A stretch of 49,222 bases of DNA, from contig SVHM01000007.1 of NCBI GenBank assembly GCA_015055815.1, positions 1-49,222 of the forward strand, in the 5' to 3' direction. The stretch comes from Clostridiales bacterium (GTDB lineage Bacteria > Bacillota > Clostridia > Christensenellales > UBA1242). Positions within the stretch are counted from its first letter, which is position 1. Every line of letters starts with the position of its first letter. A program made the position numbers and the translations under genes. This document shows, piece after piece, positions 21,686 through 30,539 of this stretch. The notes below the pieces were generated by a model. That model saw only the letters and a list, made by a program, of their open reading frames with translations, had not been told where the DNA came from and did not search any database.

Positions 21686-23146
21686 TTATGAATTTGTATA
21701 AATGGTAACTCCATTATCTATAGGATTTACTCCTGATGGTAGTGGTTCTGCTCCTTCAACAACAACTCCCATTTGAGATTTGTATACTTCACTACGTATT
21801 TCTTCTTCTGAAATAAGGTTTCCGTCTTTATACTTTTGAAGATAAGCTTTGACTACATAGCCTTCTTTTGGATAGCTTATACGGAAGTATTCCCCTTTGA
21901 ATAAAACTTTGCTTGAGTATTTGCCGTCTGTGTCTTCTATTATTTTGTCTCCCGGACTTTCAATTGTTTCGATTGTTTCGCTTCTAGTTTTATATGTGTA
22001 TTCAAGTGGATGTGAAAAAGTTTCAACTGTTACACTATTGCTATTTGAAGAAGTTTTAATATATATTGGGTAGTCACTTGTATTTGTAAACTTTAGGTCG
22101 GCTGTATATTCTGAAACCATAGCGTCAAGCCCAAGCGGAACGTATCTAACTGGTAGGGTGTGTTTGTGAACTTCGTTTATCTCAACACCACTTAAAAGTA
22201 GTGCGTTGTATAAAGTTGAACTTGCTTGACATATGCCACCGCCAACCCCGTCTGTAAATTCTCCGTTGTATATGATAGTTGCTGTTTTATATCCCGCTTC
22301 GGTTGTGTGTGGTGCGGTGATTTCGTTAAAAGAAATTGTTTCGTGTGGGTTTAAAATAAAGCCGTTAAATTTTTCAAGTGCTAATTTTACATTGTGTTTT
22401 CTTCCGCCAGTACTATCTGCTACATTTGTAGAAAAAGTAGCGATTTTTTGTGTTAGAGTTTCGTTATATTCTTTGGTAATTGTAGGGATTTCGTCTATAA
22501 AAGACAGGTCAACATTTATTGTGTTTGAAGTTAAAAATTGTTCGTTGATGTCTTTATATAATTTTGATTTGTCTACTCTTTTTCCGTTTTTGCTTTCTGT
22601 AATGTGAAAGGGTTTTGCGTTATTTGGTGTAAATGTGATTTCGCTATTTAAAGGTTCACTTTCTGTAAGTTTAATAATTTCGTTTATTTTGTCATCAAGA
22701 CCTACAAAGATATAGTTGATTGCGACATTTATTGACCCGCCCATTTTGTCAAACTGAGTAAGGAGATTGACTTCATCTTGTTTGGTATTTAGTAGTGTTG
22801 CTTTGTCTTGGCTCATATCTAGTATTGTGTGTATGTCACTATTTATCTCAAAGTCTTTTTTGGTAAATGTCCAACTGTCTTCATTGTTATTTATCGTAAG
22901 AGAGAAGTCTTCTGCTTTATCTTTAAAATCACTAATAAGTACTGCTGATGCTTCGTCTTTGGACAGTCCGGATAAATTGTGTCCGTTTATAACAGTGCCA
23001 TCACGCAAAATTTTATTTGTGTTATAATCAAGAATAGCAAATTGACCTAGAATAATTACAGTTAAAGCGAGTGAAAGAAGGGTAATGATTGCTAGGATTT
23101 TATTTGTTTTGTCTTTGGAAGATGTTTTCTTTGTAACTGATTTCAT
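21686..23146 (-). CDS. VanW family protein with peptidoglycan-binding and G5-like domains
   Basis: This is an envelope protein of 486 residues. A basic N-terminus is followed by one transmembrane helix (about 16-38), then a peptidoglycan-binding type 4 region (VINGHNLSGLSKDEASAVLISDF…). The VanW domain shows NPHETISFNEITAPHTTEAGY, then GGGICQASSTLYNALLLSGVEI and HKHTLPVRYVPLGLDA, the hallmark block. A G5-like C-terminal domain (RSETIETIESPGDKIIEDTDGK…) follows. VanW was named from a vancomycin-resistance cluster, but this multidomain type is common in Clostridia outside resistance loci and has no proven function. It is monocistronic, oriented away from the histidine-phosphatase gene, with a terminator on each side. 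Confidence 0.87.
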   Translation of the reverse strand: MKSVTKKTSSKDKTNKILAIITLLSLALTVIILGQFAILDYNTNKILRDGTVINGHNLSGLSKDEASAVLISDFKDKAEDFSLTINNNEDSWTFTKKDFEINSDIHTILDMSQDKATLLNTKQDEVNLLTQFDKMGGSINVAINYIFVGLDDKINEIIKLTESEPLNSEITFTPNNAKPFHITESKNGKRVDKSKLYKDINEQFLTSNTINVDLSFIDEIPTITKEYNETLTQKIATFSTNVADSTGGRKHNVKLALEKFNGFILNPHETISFNEITAPHTTEAGYKTATIIYNGEFTDGVGGGICQASSTLYNALLLSGVEINEVHKHTLPVRYVPLGLDAMVSEYTADLKFTNTSDYPIYIKTSSNSNSVTVETFSHPLEYTYKTRSETIETIESPGDKIIEDTDGKYSSKVLFKGEYFRISYPKEGYVVKAYLQKYKDGNLISEEEIRSEVYKSQMGVVVEGAEPLPSGVNPIDNGVTIYTNS

Positions 23147-23203
23147 AATTACTCCTATATAATTTATTTTGAATTATTTAAAAGTAATTATTCATGAAAT
23201 AAA

Positions 23204-23229
23204 AAAGATGGACTTTTATCCATCTTTAA
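23204..23229 (-). terminator. terminator of the cca / histidine-phosphatase operon
   Basis: The stem AAAGATGGA/TCCATCTTT with a 6-nt loop is followed on the minus strand by TTTTTTATTT. Confidence 0.8.
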
Positions 23230-23235
23230 AATTAA

Positions 23236-24264
23236 TTATATTTTGCAAACAAATTTGCCTTTTGTGTATGAGCCTTTCTCATCTTCTTCAATAACACTAT
23301 ATTTCATAACGTCTTCATAAGAAATTTCATTGTAGTTAATATAGCTTACTATTGTTGAATAGATAAGCATAAGTGTTTCTTGGATATTTGTATCAACATA
23401 GAAAAGTCTTTCTACAAAAGCGGTGAAGTTTTCTATACATCTTTCTTCGCTTAAATCAAGGGCTGTTGTTGATTGTATAGAAAGTGGGTCGATGTTTTCA
23501 CAAGTAGCAATATCTTTTATAAGTTGGAAGCTATCAAGTGCTAGTCTATTCGCTAGATATTTTCTTACTTCTATTTCGCCTAAGTCTCTTGCTCTTTCTA
23601 GTTCACCTAGTTTCATTAAATGATTTTCTCTTCTTGTTTTGTCGGTAAAGATATGCATAAGTTCTGTTTGTCTTTTTAATTCAAGTTTAAGTTGTGCTTT
23701 CATTTCTCCAAATGTTGGCTCAATTATTTTATATCTTTTATCTTTTCTATATCTATTCGCTATATATGGTCTTTCAAAAGTTTTTTCTCTATATGAAAGA
23801 TTGCTTCTATCGTAAAACATTATTGGAGAACAATTTTCTGCACCCATGAAAGGGAAATTTTTGTGTGGTTTTTCTTTTAAATTCCAGCATACAAATCCAG
23901 ACAAATTTATTCCACTTGTTACGCATAATATCGTATCGTCATCATTAAATTTATTTGAGATATTATCTAGTGCTTGCATAGTTCTTTGTAGACCGTCTTT
24001 CCAGTCTTCGCCTTCGACACTGCCAATTTCATTAAATCTCTCTTCTTCATAAATTGGAACATTGAATTGTCTATTTATAATTTGTGCAGTCTTTTTACAT
24101 CTTAAAAATGGAGAAGTGTAAATAGCAGTTATTTTTTGAGAAGAAAGTCTCTCTGCAACCAACTCTGCATCTTTAATTCCGTTCTCTGTAATATCGTCAT
24201 TTTGACTTCTTAATTTTTTAGGATTTATGTTTCTTTCTGCGTGGTGGCAATAAATTATTTTCAT
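23236..24264 (-). CDS. histidine phosphatase-like domain fused to unknown helical domain
   Basis: This gene encodes 342 residues. Residues 1-155 resemble the histidine phosphatase/phosphoglycerate mutase fold: HHAERN at 7-12 in place of the usual RHGE, ITENGIKDAELVAERL, then ITAIYTSPFLRCKKTAQII and FNEIGSVEGEDW. The catalytic histidine (H8) and the arginine of SPFLRCKKTA are present. The arginine of RHG is replaced by H7, so activity is uncertain. Residues 165-342 are a helical extension (LKLELKRQTELMHIFTDKTRRENHLMKLGELERARDLGE…) not found in small phosphatases and not recognised. It overlaps cca by 4 bp, so the two are made together. Confidence 0.7.
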   Translation of the reverse strand: MKIIYCHHAERNINPKKLRSQNDDITENGIKDAELVAERLSSQKITAIYTSPFLRCKKTAQIINRQFNVPIYEEERFNEIGSVEGEDWKDGLQRTMQALDNISNKFNDDDTILCVTSGINLSGFVCWNLKEKPHKNFPFMGAENCSPIMFYDRSNLSYREKTFERPYIANRYRKDKRYKIIEPTFGEMKAQLKLELKRQTELMHIFTDKTRRENHLMKLGELERARDLGEIEVRKYLANRLALDSFQLIKDIATCENIDPLSIQSTTALDLSEERCIENFTAFVERLFYVDTNIQETLMLIYSTIVSYINYNEISYEDVMKYSVIEEDEKGSYTKGKFVCKI

Positions 24265-25547
24265 AAGTGCTCCTTTATTAATTCTTTTAAATTTTTATCT
24301 ATATCAATTGCTAATTTTATAAGGTCGTCTTTTTGGTTTTTTACTTTCATTTCAATGACTTGATTATAAAGCGTTGAAAGTATCTTGCTTATATACTTTC
24401 TATCAATTTTATTATCAATTAAGTCTTGGGATGAAATATCTAGTTCATGTACCGAAAGCGGTAGATTGTGTGACTTAACTAGTGAGATATTGTCAGAAAG
24501 TATAGTTTTTGATTTTTTATTTAAATTTGTATAAACTATTTCTCTTTCGCTATCAGATAGTGTTAAATAGTTAATTGTAGCATTTGTAATATCGTGATTA
24601 TAATTCAGGTTTTGGTATATTGTAAATAGCTTTTCGCAAAGGTTAATTGTTGATGTACTTTCTTTAATTCCATCTCTTCCAAGAAGCATATTTACTGCAT
24701 AGAAAAGTTGACTTTCACTTGTGTATTTTTTTAGATAATTTTTTATGATTAAAAAGTAGAAGCCGATTTTTCTTGAAAGGATATTTAGGTTGTAAAAATT
24801 TTCTATATCAGTTTTGTCAAAACTTTTCATTCTTGTAAGTGTTGAGTTAAAAATAAACGGTACTAGTTTTAAGTTTTTCAAACTGTTTAAAAATATTTGG
24901 TTTTTGTTATTGTACACTAGGTCGCTAGAAACGAGTGCGTCAATTTCTTTTAAAATTCTTTCTTTAGAAATGAGTGTAAGATGAGAAGCAAATACTTTCA
25001 TATAGTGATAAGTTTGTTTGGAAATTTTAAAATTAAGTAGGCTTGCAAATCTTATAATTCTAAGTATCCTAAGTCCATCATCTTTAAGTGTGATGTTGGG
25101 AGAATTACAAGTTCTTATAATTTTATTTTCCAAATCTTTTTGACCATGTCTTGGGTCAACAATTTCTCCTGTTAGGATATCGTAGTACATGGCATTAATT
25201 GTTATGTCTCGTCTAAGGCTATCACTTTCGATATCTTTTACAAATTCAATCTCATCGGGAGAGTGTGTTCCGCTTAGATTATAACTTTCTTTTCTGAATT
25301 GGGTGTATTCGTAAACTTCCCCGTCTTTTGATATGGCAAGTGTTCCGAGCTTTTTATTTATTATAGTGCATTTATATTTTAATTTTTCGCAAATAGTCAT
25401 TACTGTGCTAATACTGGTTGCACTAGTAATGTCTATGTCTTTTGGCTCAAGTCCAAGAAGACTATCCCTTACCCATCCGCCAACAATATATAATTTTTCT
25501 TTTTTAAATTGTTTGGCTAATTTTTCTAAATTTACACTAATCTCCAT
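24261..25547 (-). CDS. cca: CCA tRNA nucleotidyltransferase
   Basis: This enzyme adds or repairs the 3'-CCA of tRNA with CTP and ATP. The class II nucleotidyltransferase head is clear: IVGGWVRDSLLGLEPKDIDIT (21-41) with catalytic D37 and D39, then RRDITINAMYYD, a DPRHGQKDLENKIIRTCN segment, and the DDGLRILRIIRFASLLNF block. The C-terminal part (about 200-428) is helical and rather divergent. Both tRNA genes in this window encode CCA, so here it would mainly repair ends, or serve tRNAs elsewhere that lack it. The start codon lies only 6 nt from the -10 element, suggesting a leaderless mRNA. Confidence 0.87.
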   Translation of the reverse strand: MEISVNLEKLAKQFKKEKLYIVGGWVRDSLLGLEPKDIDITSATSISTVMTICEKLKYKCTIINKKLGTLAISKDGEVYEYTQFRKESYNLSGTHSPDEIEFVKDIESDSLRRDITINAMYYDILTGEIVDPRHGQKDLENKIIRTCNSPNITLKDDGLRILRIIRFASLLNFKISKQTYHYMKVFASHLTLISKERILKEIDALVSSDLVYNNKNQIFLNSLKNLKLVPFIFNSTLTRMKSFDKTDIENFYNLNILSRKIGFYFLIIKNYLKKYTSESQLFYAVNMLLGRDGIKESTSTINLCEKLFTIYQNLNYNHDITNATINYLTLSDSEREIVYTNLNKKSKTILSDNISLVKSHNLPLSVHELDISSQDLIDNKIDRKYISKILSTLYNQVIEMKVKNQKDDLIKLAIDIDKNLKELIKEHL

Positions 25548-25553
25548 GCTATA

Positions 25554-25582
25554 ATTATAACACTTTCAACTTTTTTCTACAA
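25554..25582 (-). promoter_or_regulatory. promoter of cca giving a leaderless mRNA
   Basis: On the minus strand, TTGTAG, 17 bp and TATAAT are followed by six bases and then the ATG. Transcription would start on or next to the start codon, leaving no room for a ribosome-binding site. Confidence 0.6.
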
Positions 25583-25718
25583 ATAATATTATTATGGTTT
25601 TTTTTATAAAATTTAAATATTTTTAGTTAAATTTTAAAGTTTTTATTGTTTATTTGTGAAAGTAATGATATACTTACATATAATAGGTTGTATTATAATA
25701 TCTATTAGGGGGAAAGTA

Positions 25719-26300
25719 TTGAAGAAAAATAAGTTGGCAATTTCTGCGGGTGTTGTTCTTATAGTTACTGCAAGTTTGGCTATGATGTTAACAATGTTTG
25801 TAATATCAATAATTAGTGATTTTGCTGGTTACTATGACGCTCAACCCGACCACACTCTATATGTGTTGGCATTCATGGGTGAGATTTTTGATTACTTTAT
25901 GATGCTTGCCGAAGGAGTGCTATTTTTGGTACTGGGTATTAAAATTTTAAAACATGGTCTAAAAGGCTCTAAGCCACTTGACCACAAGGGGCTATTTGTA
26001 ACAACTTGTGTTCTTGCTTATATTTCAGCAGTAAGCAATTTGACTACTTTTACAATTGTATTGTTTGGCGGATATCTTGCTAGTGCTATACTACTTACTA
26101 AGTGTTTATCAAAGTCGAGTGGAACTGGTCAAATTTCGGTAAATAAACAAAGTGGCTTTGATGTAAATGCAAGTGCAAGTAAATTAAAGACTTTGAGAGA
26201 ATTAAAAGAACAGGGTGTTATAAGCGAAGAAGATTTTAATAAATACTTGCAAGAAGTTGTAAATAAAATGAGTGAAGATATGGTGGATGGAGAAAAATGA
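25719..26300 (+). CDS. membrane protein with C-terminal SHOCT-like tail
   Basis: The TTG at 25719 is chosen because AGGGGGAAAG stands six bases ahead; the longer frame from 25656 overlaps the promoter (TATAAT at 25679-25684). The protein has 193 residues and about four transmembrane helices (KLAISAGVVLIVTASLAMMLTMF…, then further segments to about residue 128). A polar linker follows, then a short amphipathic module LKTLRELKEQGVISEEDFNKYLQEVV (about 157-182). That module is the SHOCT pattern: leucine-rich helix, Gly, I-S/T-E-E-E/D-F/Y turn, second helix. SHOCT modules often mediate oligomerisation. It is the first gene of a three-gene operon. Confidence 0.68.
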   Translation: MKKNKLAISAGVVLIVTASLAMMLTMFVISIISDFAGYYDAQPDHTLYVLAFMGEIFDYFMMLAEGVLFLVLGIKILKHGLKGSKPLDHKGLFVTTCVLAYISAVSNLTTFTIVLFGGYLASAILLTKCLSKSSGTGQISVNKQSGFDVNASASKLKTLRELKEQGVISEEDFNKYLQEVVNKMSEDMVDGEK

Positions 26301-26800
26301 TTAAAGCAAAGAAAATATTGTTTTTGATATCGGGAATACTAAAAGTAGTCGTGTCGGCTCTAGGGCTAATAGTATGCTTTGTAGTTTTGTTTTTGAGAAA
26401 GGTGTTTAAAGAATTAATGAAAGCACTTGTTGAAGGAATTAAAACTGCTGCTGAGAAATTACCCGCTGGAGATGAAGGTAGAGAAATTTTAAAAGTTTCT
26501 ACAGACGAACTTACGGGTTCGTTTATGTCTATTGTTACGATAATATTTGTAATTATGTTCTTATTATCGGTAAGTTATATGGTATTTGGAATTATAAATA
26601 TTAGATTGGGCTCGGGGAATAGATATCAAAGTATTACAAAAAAGAAAAGGATATGGCTGGTTGTTCTTAGTTGGTTAATCTCTTTTGAAATTTTCACAAA
26701 CACAATGACAACTGTGGCAATATTTTTAAAAGACAAAAATAGCATTGAAGATTTGTATACACAATCTTCAAATGATGACAAAATAATTGAGGTGAAATAA
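26297..26800 (+). CDS. membrane protein of the SHOCT operon
   Basis: This gene encodes 167 residues and starts in an ATGA overlap with the previous gene. Three hydrophobic segments are visible: about 6-32, 78-103 and 118-140. Between the first two lies a charged amphipathic stretch (RKVFKELMKALVEGIKTAAEKLPAGDEGREIL). The C-terminal tail is acidic and lacks the SHOCT module of its neighbours. No family is recognised. Its 1-bp stop/start overlap with the next gene (TAATG) shows tight coupling, so the three proteins may form one membrane assembly; that is inference. Confidence 0.63.
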   Translation: MIKAKKILFLISGILKVVVSALGLIVCFVVLFLRKVFKELMKALVEGIKTAAEKLPAGDEGREILKVSTDELTGSFMSIVTIIFVIMFLLSVSYMVFGIINIRLGSGNRYQSITKKKRIWLVVLSWLISFEIFTNTMTTVAIFLKDKNSIEDLYTQSSNDDKIIEVK

Positions 26801-27342
26801 TGGCTATAAAAAACAATAATTTAGGACTTAAGATTTTATATATTTTATGTTATATAACAGTAGGGCTTTACGCATTTACATTTATTATGACAGTATTTAA
26901 TATTGCTGGTGTTTCGGATAGTGTTCAGAAAATCCTTATAGAACAACTTAACTATACGGCTGAAGAAGCGTCTACTCAAATAACACTGCTTAGTATTGAA
27001 ATGGTTATAGGGTTTTTCTATGCTTTGTATTGTGCTAAGTTTTATCATATGGGATATAAGTTTGCAAGGAACGATAAATTCTTTGGAAATAGAGTTATAA
27101 CAATGGGAATATTCCAAATTTTATTTGGTTTGTATTTTACAGGTATATTTGCAATTGTAGTTGGAATTGTAATGGGCAAGAAAAAACAAAGCAAAGTTGA
27201 AATTAAATCGGATGGTGTTATCCCACAACAAAAATTGGAACTTATGGGCGAAGCTGTTGAAAGATTAAAAAAATTAAGAGAAATCGGAGCAATTAGCGAA
27301 GAAGAATATTATATCAACTTGAATAAAATCCTAGAAGGTTAA
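26800..27342 (+). CDS. membrane protein with C-terminal SHOCT-like tail
   Basis: This gene encodes 180 residues with four transmembrane helices (about 9-32, 64-82, 98-118, 120-136). A short basic linker (GKKKQSKVEIKSDG) follows, then the SHOCT-like tail AVERLKKLREIGAISEEEYYINLNKILEG (about 152-180). The tail is clearly related to that of the first gene of the operon. No enzymatic motif is visible. It is the last gene of the operon, and tilS follows after 50 bp with its own GGGGGAAGG ribosome site, so tilS may be read through from it. Confidence 0.68.
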   Translation: MAIKNNNLGLKILYILCYITVGLYAFTFIMTVFNIAGVSDSVQKILIEQLNYTAEEASTQITLLSIEMVIGFFYALYCAKFYHMGYKFARNDKFFGNRVITMGIFQILFGLYFTGIFAIVVGIVMGKKKQSKVEIKSDGVIPQQKLELMGEAVERLKKLREIGAISEEEYYINLNKILEG

Positions 27343-27392
27343 TGTGTAACTAGTAGAATGAATGGAAAAGAATTACTTTGGGGGAAGGTTTT

Positions 27393-28727
27393 ATGGATAA
27401 AGTTCTAGAAGATATAAAAAAGTATAATTTGATTGATGGCGGAGAAAAGATTGCAGTAGCTTGTTCGGGTGGTCAAGATAGTATGGCATTACTGCATTTC
27501 CTATGGACAAACAAAGATAAACTTAATTGTGAGATTTCTGCTGTAAATATTGACCATTCAATAAGAGAAGTTAGTGCGCAAGATAGCCAATTTGTAATTA
27601 ATTATTGCAAGAAAAATGGCATTAAAATACATAATTTTAAGGTTAATGCTAAACAGTTTTCTGAAGATAAAAAATTGTCGCTAGAGCAAGGTGCTAGAGA
27701 GTGTAGATATAGAGTATTTAAAAGCCTTGTAACAAAAGGTTTGGTGGACAAAATTGCTCTTGCTCATCACACTCAAGACCAAGCAGAAACTATTCTTCTT
27801 AATATTTTTAGGGGTACTGGTATTGCTGGTGCTAGTGGCATGGATTTTAAAAGAGACGATATTTATATTAGGCCTTTTTTGAATGTGAGTAAAACTGAGA
27901 TTAAAGCATATATTGCTACAAATGAAATTCCTTATGTTGAAGATGAAACAAATCACGATAATGAATATAATAGGAATTATATTAGAAATCAAATAATGCC
28001 ACTTATTAGAAATAGATGGCCAAATGCAGATGGTGCAATTTCTGCTTTTGGAAAAAATTGCCGTCAAGATGAAGAGTATATTCAATCTAATATAATGGAT
28101 GATGCTATACTTCATGAAGTGGGTATTGCTAGAATATATACTAATTATTTTGTTTATCATGATGCGTATGTATTTAGGCTTATTTTAAGAGCACTTGGCT
28201 GTATCGGTATTAGTCAAAACATTGAAACAAAACATTTGAAACTTATAAAAGCTATGGCTATTGAAGCTGAAAATGGAACAAAGATTAGTTTGCCTAATGG
28301 ACTAACAGTTATAAAAGAATATAACTTTATAACTTTTACAAACAGACAAATAAAAGTAAGTAACAAAACTTATCCATTCTCAAAAGGTAAAATAGATATT
28401 TCTAACTTTGGTGTTATTGATACTATTGTTACAAAGAAAATGGATATTAAAGGGTATAATCATTTGGTTGATGTTACAAAAGTTCCTAAAGATGCTATTT
28501 GGAGATTTAGAAAAGATGGCGATACATTCGAAAAATTCGGTGGTGGAACTACATCTCTAAGCGATTATTTAATAGACAAAAAAGTGCCAGTGAGACTTAG
28601 AAATACAACTCCAGTACTAGCAATAGGTAATGAAATATTAATAATTGCGGGAATTGAAATTTCTAAAAAAGTAAAAGTAGATAAAGAAACAAAACTAGCA
28701 TTTGGAATAAATGTAATGAAATTTTAA
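27393..28727 (+). CDS. tilS: tRNA(Ile)-lysidine synthase
   Basis: This enzyme converts the wobble cytidine of the CAU anticodon of tRNA-Ile2 to lysidine, using ATP, so that AUA is read as isoleucine. The ATG at 27393 follows GGGGGAAGG and leads straight into the N-type ATP-pyrophosphatase domain: KIAVACSGGQDSMALLHFL with the P-loop SGGQDS at 25-30. DHSIREVSAQDSQFV and LEQGARECRYRVF follow, then AHHTQDQAETILLNIFRGTGIAG with the family HHxxDQxET block and NRNYIRNQIMPLI. The C-terminal TilS domain (WRFRKDGDTFEKFGGGTTSLSDYLIDKKVP) is present. It is a full-length essential gene. Confidence 0.93.
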   Translation: MDKVLEDIKKYNLIDGGEKIAVACSGGQDSMALLHFLWTNKDKLNCEISAVNIDHSIREVSAQDSQFVINYCKKNGIKIHNFKVNAKQFSEDKKLSLEQGARECRYRVFKSLVTKGLVDKIALAHHTQDQAETILLNIFRGTGIAGASGMDFKRDDIYIRPFLNVSKTEIKAYIATNEIPYVEDETNHDNEYNRNYIRNQIMPLIRNRWPNADGAISAFGKNCRQDEEYIQSNIMDDAILHEVGIARIYTNYFVYHDAYVFRLILRALGCIGISQNIETKHLKLIKAMAIEAENGTKISLPNGLTVIKEYNFITFTNRQIKVSNKTYPFSKGKIDISNFGVIDTIVTKKMDIKGYNHLVDVTKVPKDAIWRFRKDGDTFEKFGGGTTSLSDYLIDKKVPVRLRNTTPVLAIGNEILIIAGIEISKKVKVDKETKLAFGINVMKF

Positions 28728-28731
28728 AAAG

Positions 28732-28762
28732 AAAAAATGTGGATTTCTCCACATTTTTTTAT
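28732..28762. terminator. bidirectional terminator between tilS and glyS
   Basis: AAAAAATGTGGA/TCCACATTTTTT with a TTTC loop has T runs on both strands. Confidence 0.85.
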
Positions 28763-28764
28763 TT

Positions 28765-30132
28765 TTAAAAAACAATCTTCTCTTCGATATATTTTTCAAC
28801 TTCATCAATTGGAAGTCTAATTTGTTCCATTGTGTCTCTATCTCTAATTGTAACTGTATTATCTTCAAGTGTGTCAAAGTCAACTGTTACTGAAAAAGGT
28901 ACACCAATTTCATCTTGACGTCTATATCTTTTACCAATTGAACCTGCTTCGTCATACATACACATAAATTTCTTTGATAGATTATTATAAAGTTCAATTG
29001 CTTTTTCGTTAATGTTTTTCTGAAGTGGTAAGATGGCAACTTTGTAAGGGGCAATTGCTGGATGTAGTTTTAGAACAATTCTTGTGTCTCCACCTTCCAA
29101 TTCTTCTTCGGTATATGCTTCTGTTAAAACGGCAAGCATAAGTCTATCTGCACCTATTGAATATTCGATAACTGTTGGGATATATTTTTCATTAGTTATT
29201 GGGTCAAGATAAAGCATTGATTTTCCGCTAAATTCTTGGTGGCGTGAAAGGTCATGAGTTGAACGGTGGTGAATACCATTAAGTTCACTCCAGCCCATTG
29301 GGAATAGATAGAAAATATCACAAGCGGCTTTTGCATAGAATGCAAGTTTATCATGGTCGTGGAATTTTAAGTGGTCTTCACTGAAGTTTAGATCAAGAAG
29401 AAATTTTCTTGCTTTTTCTTTATATTCATTGTAAATATCAAAAGAAGTTTCTTCTTTGCAGAATTTTTGAAGCTCCATTTGTTCAAATTCAATTGTTCTA
29501 AATATAAAGTTTCCTGGTGTGATTTCGTTTCTGAAAGATTTACCAATTTGTGCTATTGCAAAAGGAACTTTTGCTCTCATGCTTCTTTGGATGTTAAGGA
29601 AGTTAACATATTCACCTTGACAAGTTTCTGGTCTTAGATATACGACATCTTTTTCCCCATCAAGTGTACCCCTTGAAGTTTCAAACATAAGTTTAAATTG
29701 TCTTATTGGTGTCCAGTTAAAATTACCACAGTGTGGGCAGTTGATTTTGTTGTCTGAAATGTATTTTTCCATTTCTTCATTTGACATTGCTTCGGCTGAA
29801 ACTTTACCTTTTGAGTGGTCTTCTATTAGGTTGTCTGCTCTAAATCTTTGTTTACATGATTTACAGTCCATTTTAGGGTCGGCAAAATTTTGAGTGTGTC
29901 CACTAGCATCCCAAACTCTAGGGTTCATAAGGATTGCTGCGTCTACACCATAAGTTGAAGGGTCTTCTTGAACAAATCTCTTCCACCATGCTTTTTTGAT
30001 GTTGTTTTTGATTTCAACGCCAACTGGACCGTAGTCCCAAGTATTTCCCATTCCGCCGTATATTTCACTTCCTTGAAATATGATGCCCCTGTTTTTACAA
30101 AGGTTTACTATTTTTTCCATTGTTACTGACAT
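28765..30132 (-). CDS. glyS: glycyl-tRNA synthetase, single-chain type
   Basis: This class II aminoacyl-tRNA synthetase charges tRNA-Gly. The ATG at 30132 follows AAAGGAG, leaving 455 residues, the length of the dimeric eukaryote/Bacteroides/Clostridia type (GlyQS homodimer form). Visible blocks are GIIFQGSEIYGGMGNTWDYG at the N-terminus, a GHTQNFADPKMDCKSCKQRFRAD zinc-like region with a later CPHC, and LRPETCQGEYVNF. KSFRNEITPGNFIFRTIEFEQME is motif 2, and GADRLMLAVL is motif 3. The last part is the anticodon-binding domain (LHPAIAPYKVAILPL). Expression is controlled by a T-box leader. Confidence 0.93.
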   Translation of the reverse strand: MSVTMEKIVNLCKNRGIIFQGSEIYGGMGNTWDYGPVGVEIKNNIKKAWWKRFVQEDPSTYGVDAAILMNPRVWDASGHTQNFADPKMDCKSCKQRFRADNLIEDHSKGKVSAEAMSNEEMEKYISDNKINCPHCGNFNWTPIRQFKLMFETSRGTLDGEKDVVYLRPETCQGEYVNFLNIQRSMRAKVPFAIAQIGKSFRNEITPGNFIFRTIEFEQMELQKFCKEETSFDIYNEYKEKARKFLLDLNFSEDHLKFHDHDKLAFYAKAACDIFYLFPMGWSELNGIHHRSTHDLSRHQEFSGKSMLYLDPITNEKYIPTVIEYSIGADRLMLAVLTEAYTEEELEGGDTRIVLKLHPAIAPYKVAILPLQKNINEKAIELYNNLSKKFMCMYDEAGSIGKRYRRQDEIGVPFSVTVDFDTLEDNTVTIRDRDTMEQIRLPIDEVEKYIEEKIVF

Positions 30133-30182
30133 ATCTTTATCTCCTTTATTTGTTTTATGCTTTTTATATTTTTTAGGATACA

Positions 30183-30358
30183 AAAAATCCCTTAAAATCT
30201 AATACAAAAAGCATGTAGATTTTAAGGGACGATTAATCATAAACCGCGGTTCCACCCTAATTGGCTTTAAGCCCACCTTAATTGTTTTTAACGATAAACT
30301 AATCGGATACCATTTTCGTATCTCCAACAGCAAGTCGCCACCTTGCCTTAACGGAATT
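30183..30358 (-). promoter_or_regulatory. glycine T-box riboswitch leader of glyS
   Basis: The minus-strand leader contains the T-box core GGGTGGAACCGCGG (30258-30245 region), which pairs with the free 3' end of uncharged tRNA. The terminator follows immediately: a 12-bp stem CCCTTAAAATCT/AGATTTTAAGGG and six T (ending near 30182). Upstream are a short stem I region and a GGAGATAC…GTATCC hairpin. Uncharged tRNA-Gly would favour the antiterminator and allow glyS transcription. The leader is short (about 175 nt), like the compact glycyl T-boxes. The specifier codon could not be fixed by eye. Confidence 0.9.
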
Positions 30359-30364
30359 AAATAT

Positions 30365-30393
30365 ATACTAACAAGAAAAATATTTTTTGTCAA
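30365..30393 (-). promoter_or_regulatory. promoter of the T-box-glyS unit
   Basis: On the minus strand: consensus TTGACA, 17 bp and TAGTAT, placing the start near 30358. Confidence 0.75.
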
Positions 30394-30539
30394 GATTTAG
30401 AATTGGTTTTTTCTTTTTTATATTTAAATATTTCCAAAAAACTCGCAAAATATTTGAATTTAAAATAAACATATGTTAATATAATTTATATAAAGGTATG
30501 AAATATTCATAGCTTAATAGTTAAATTTTAAGGAAAATA

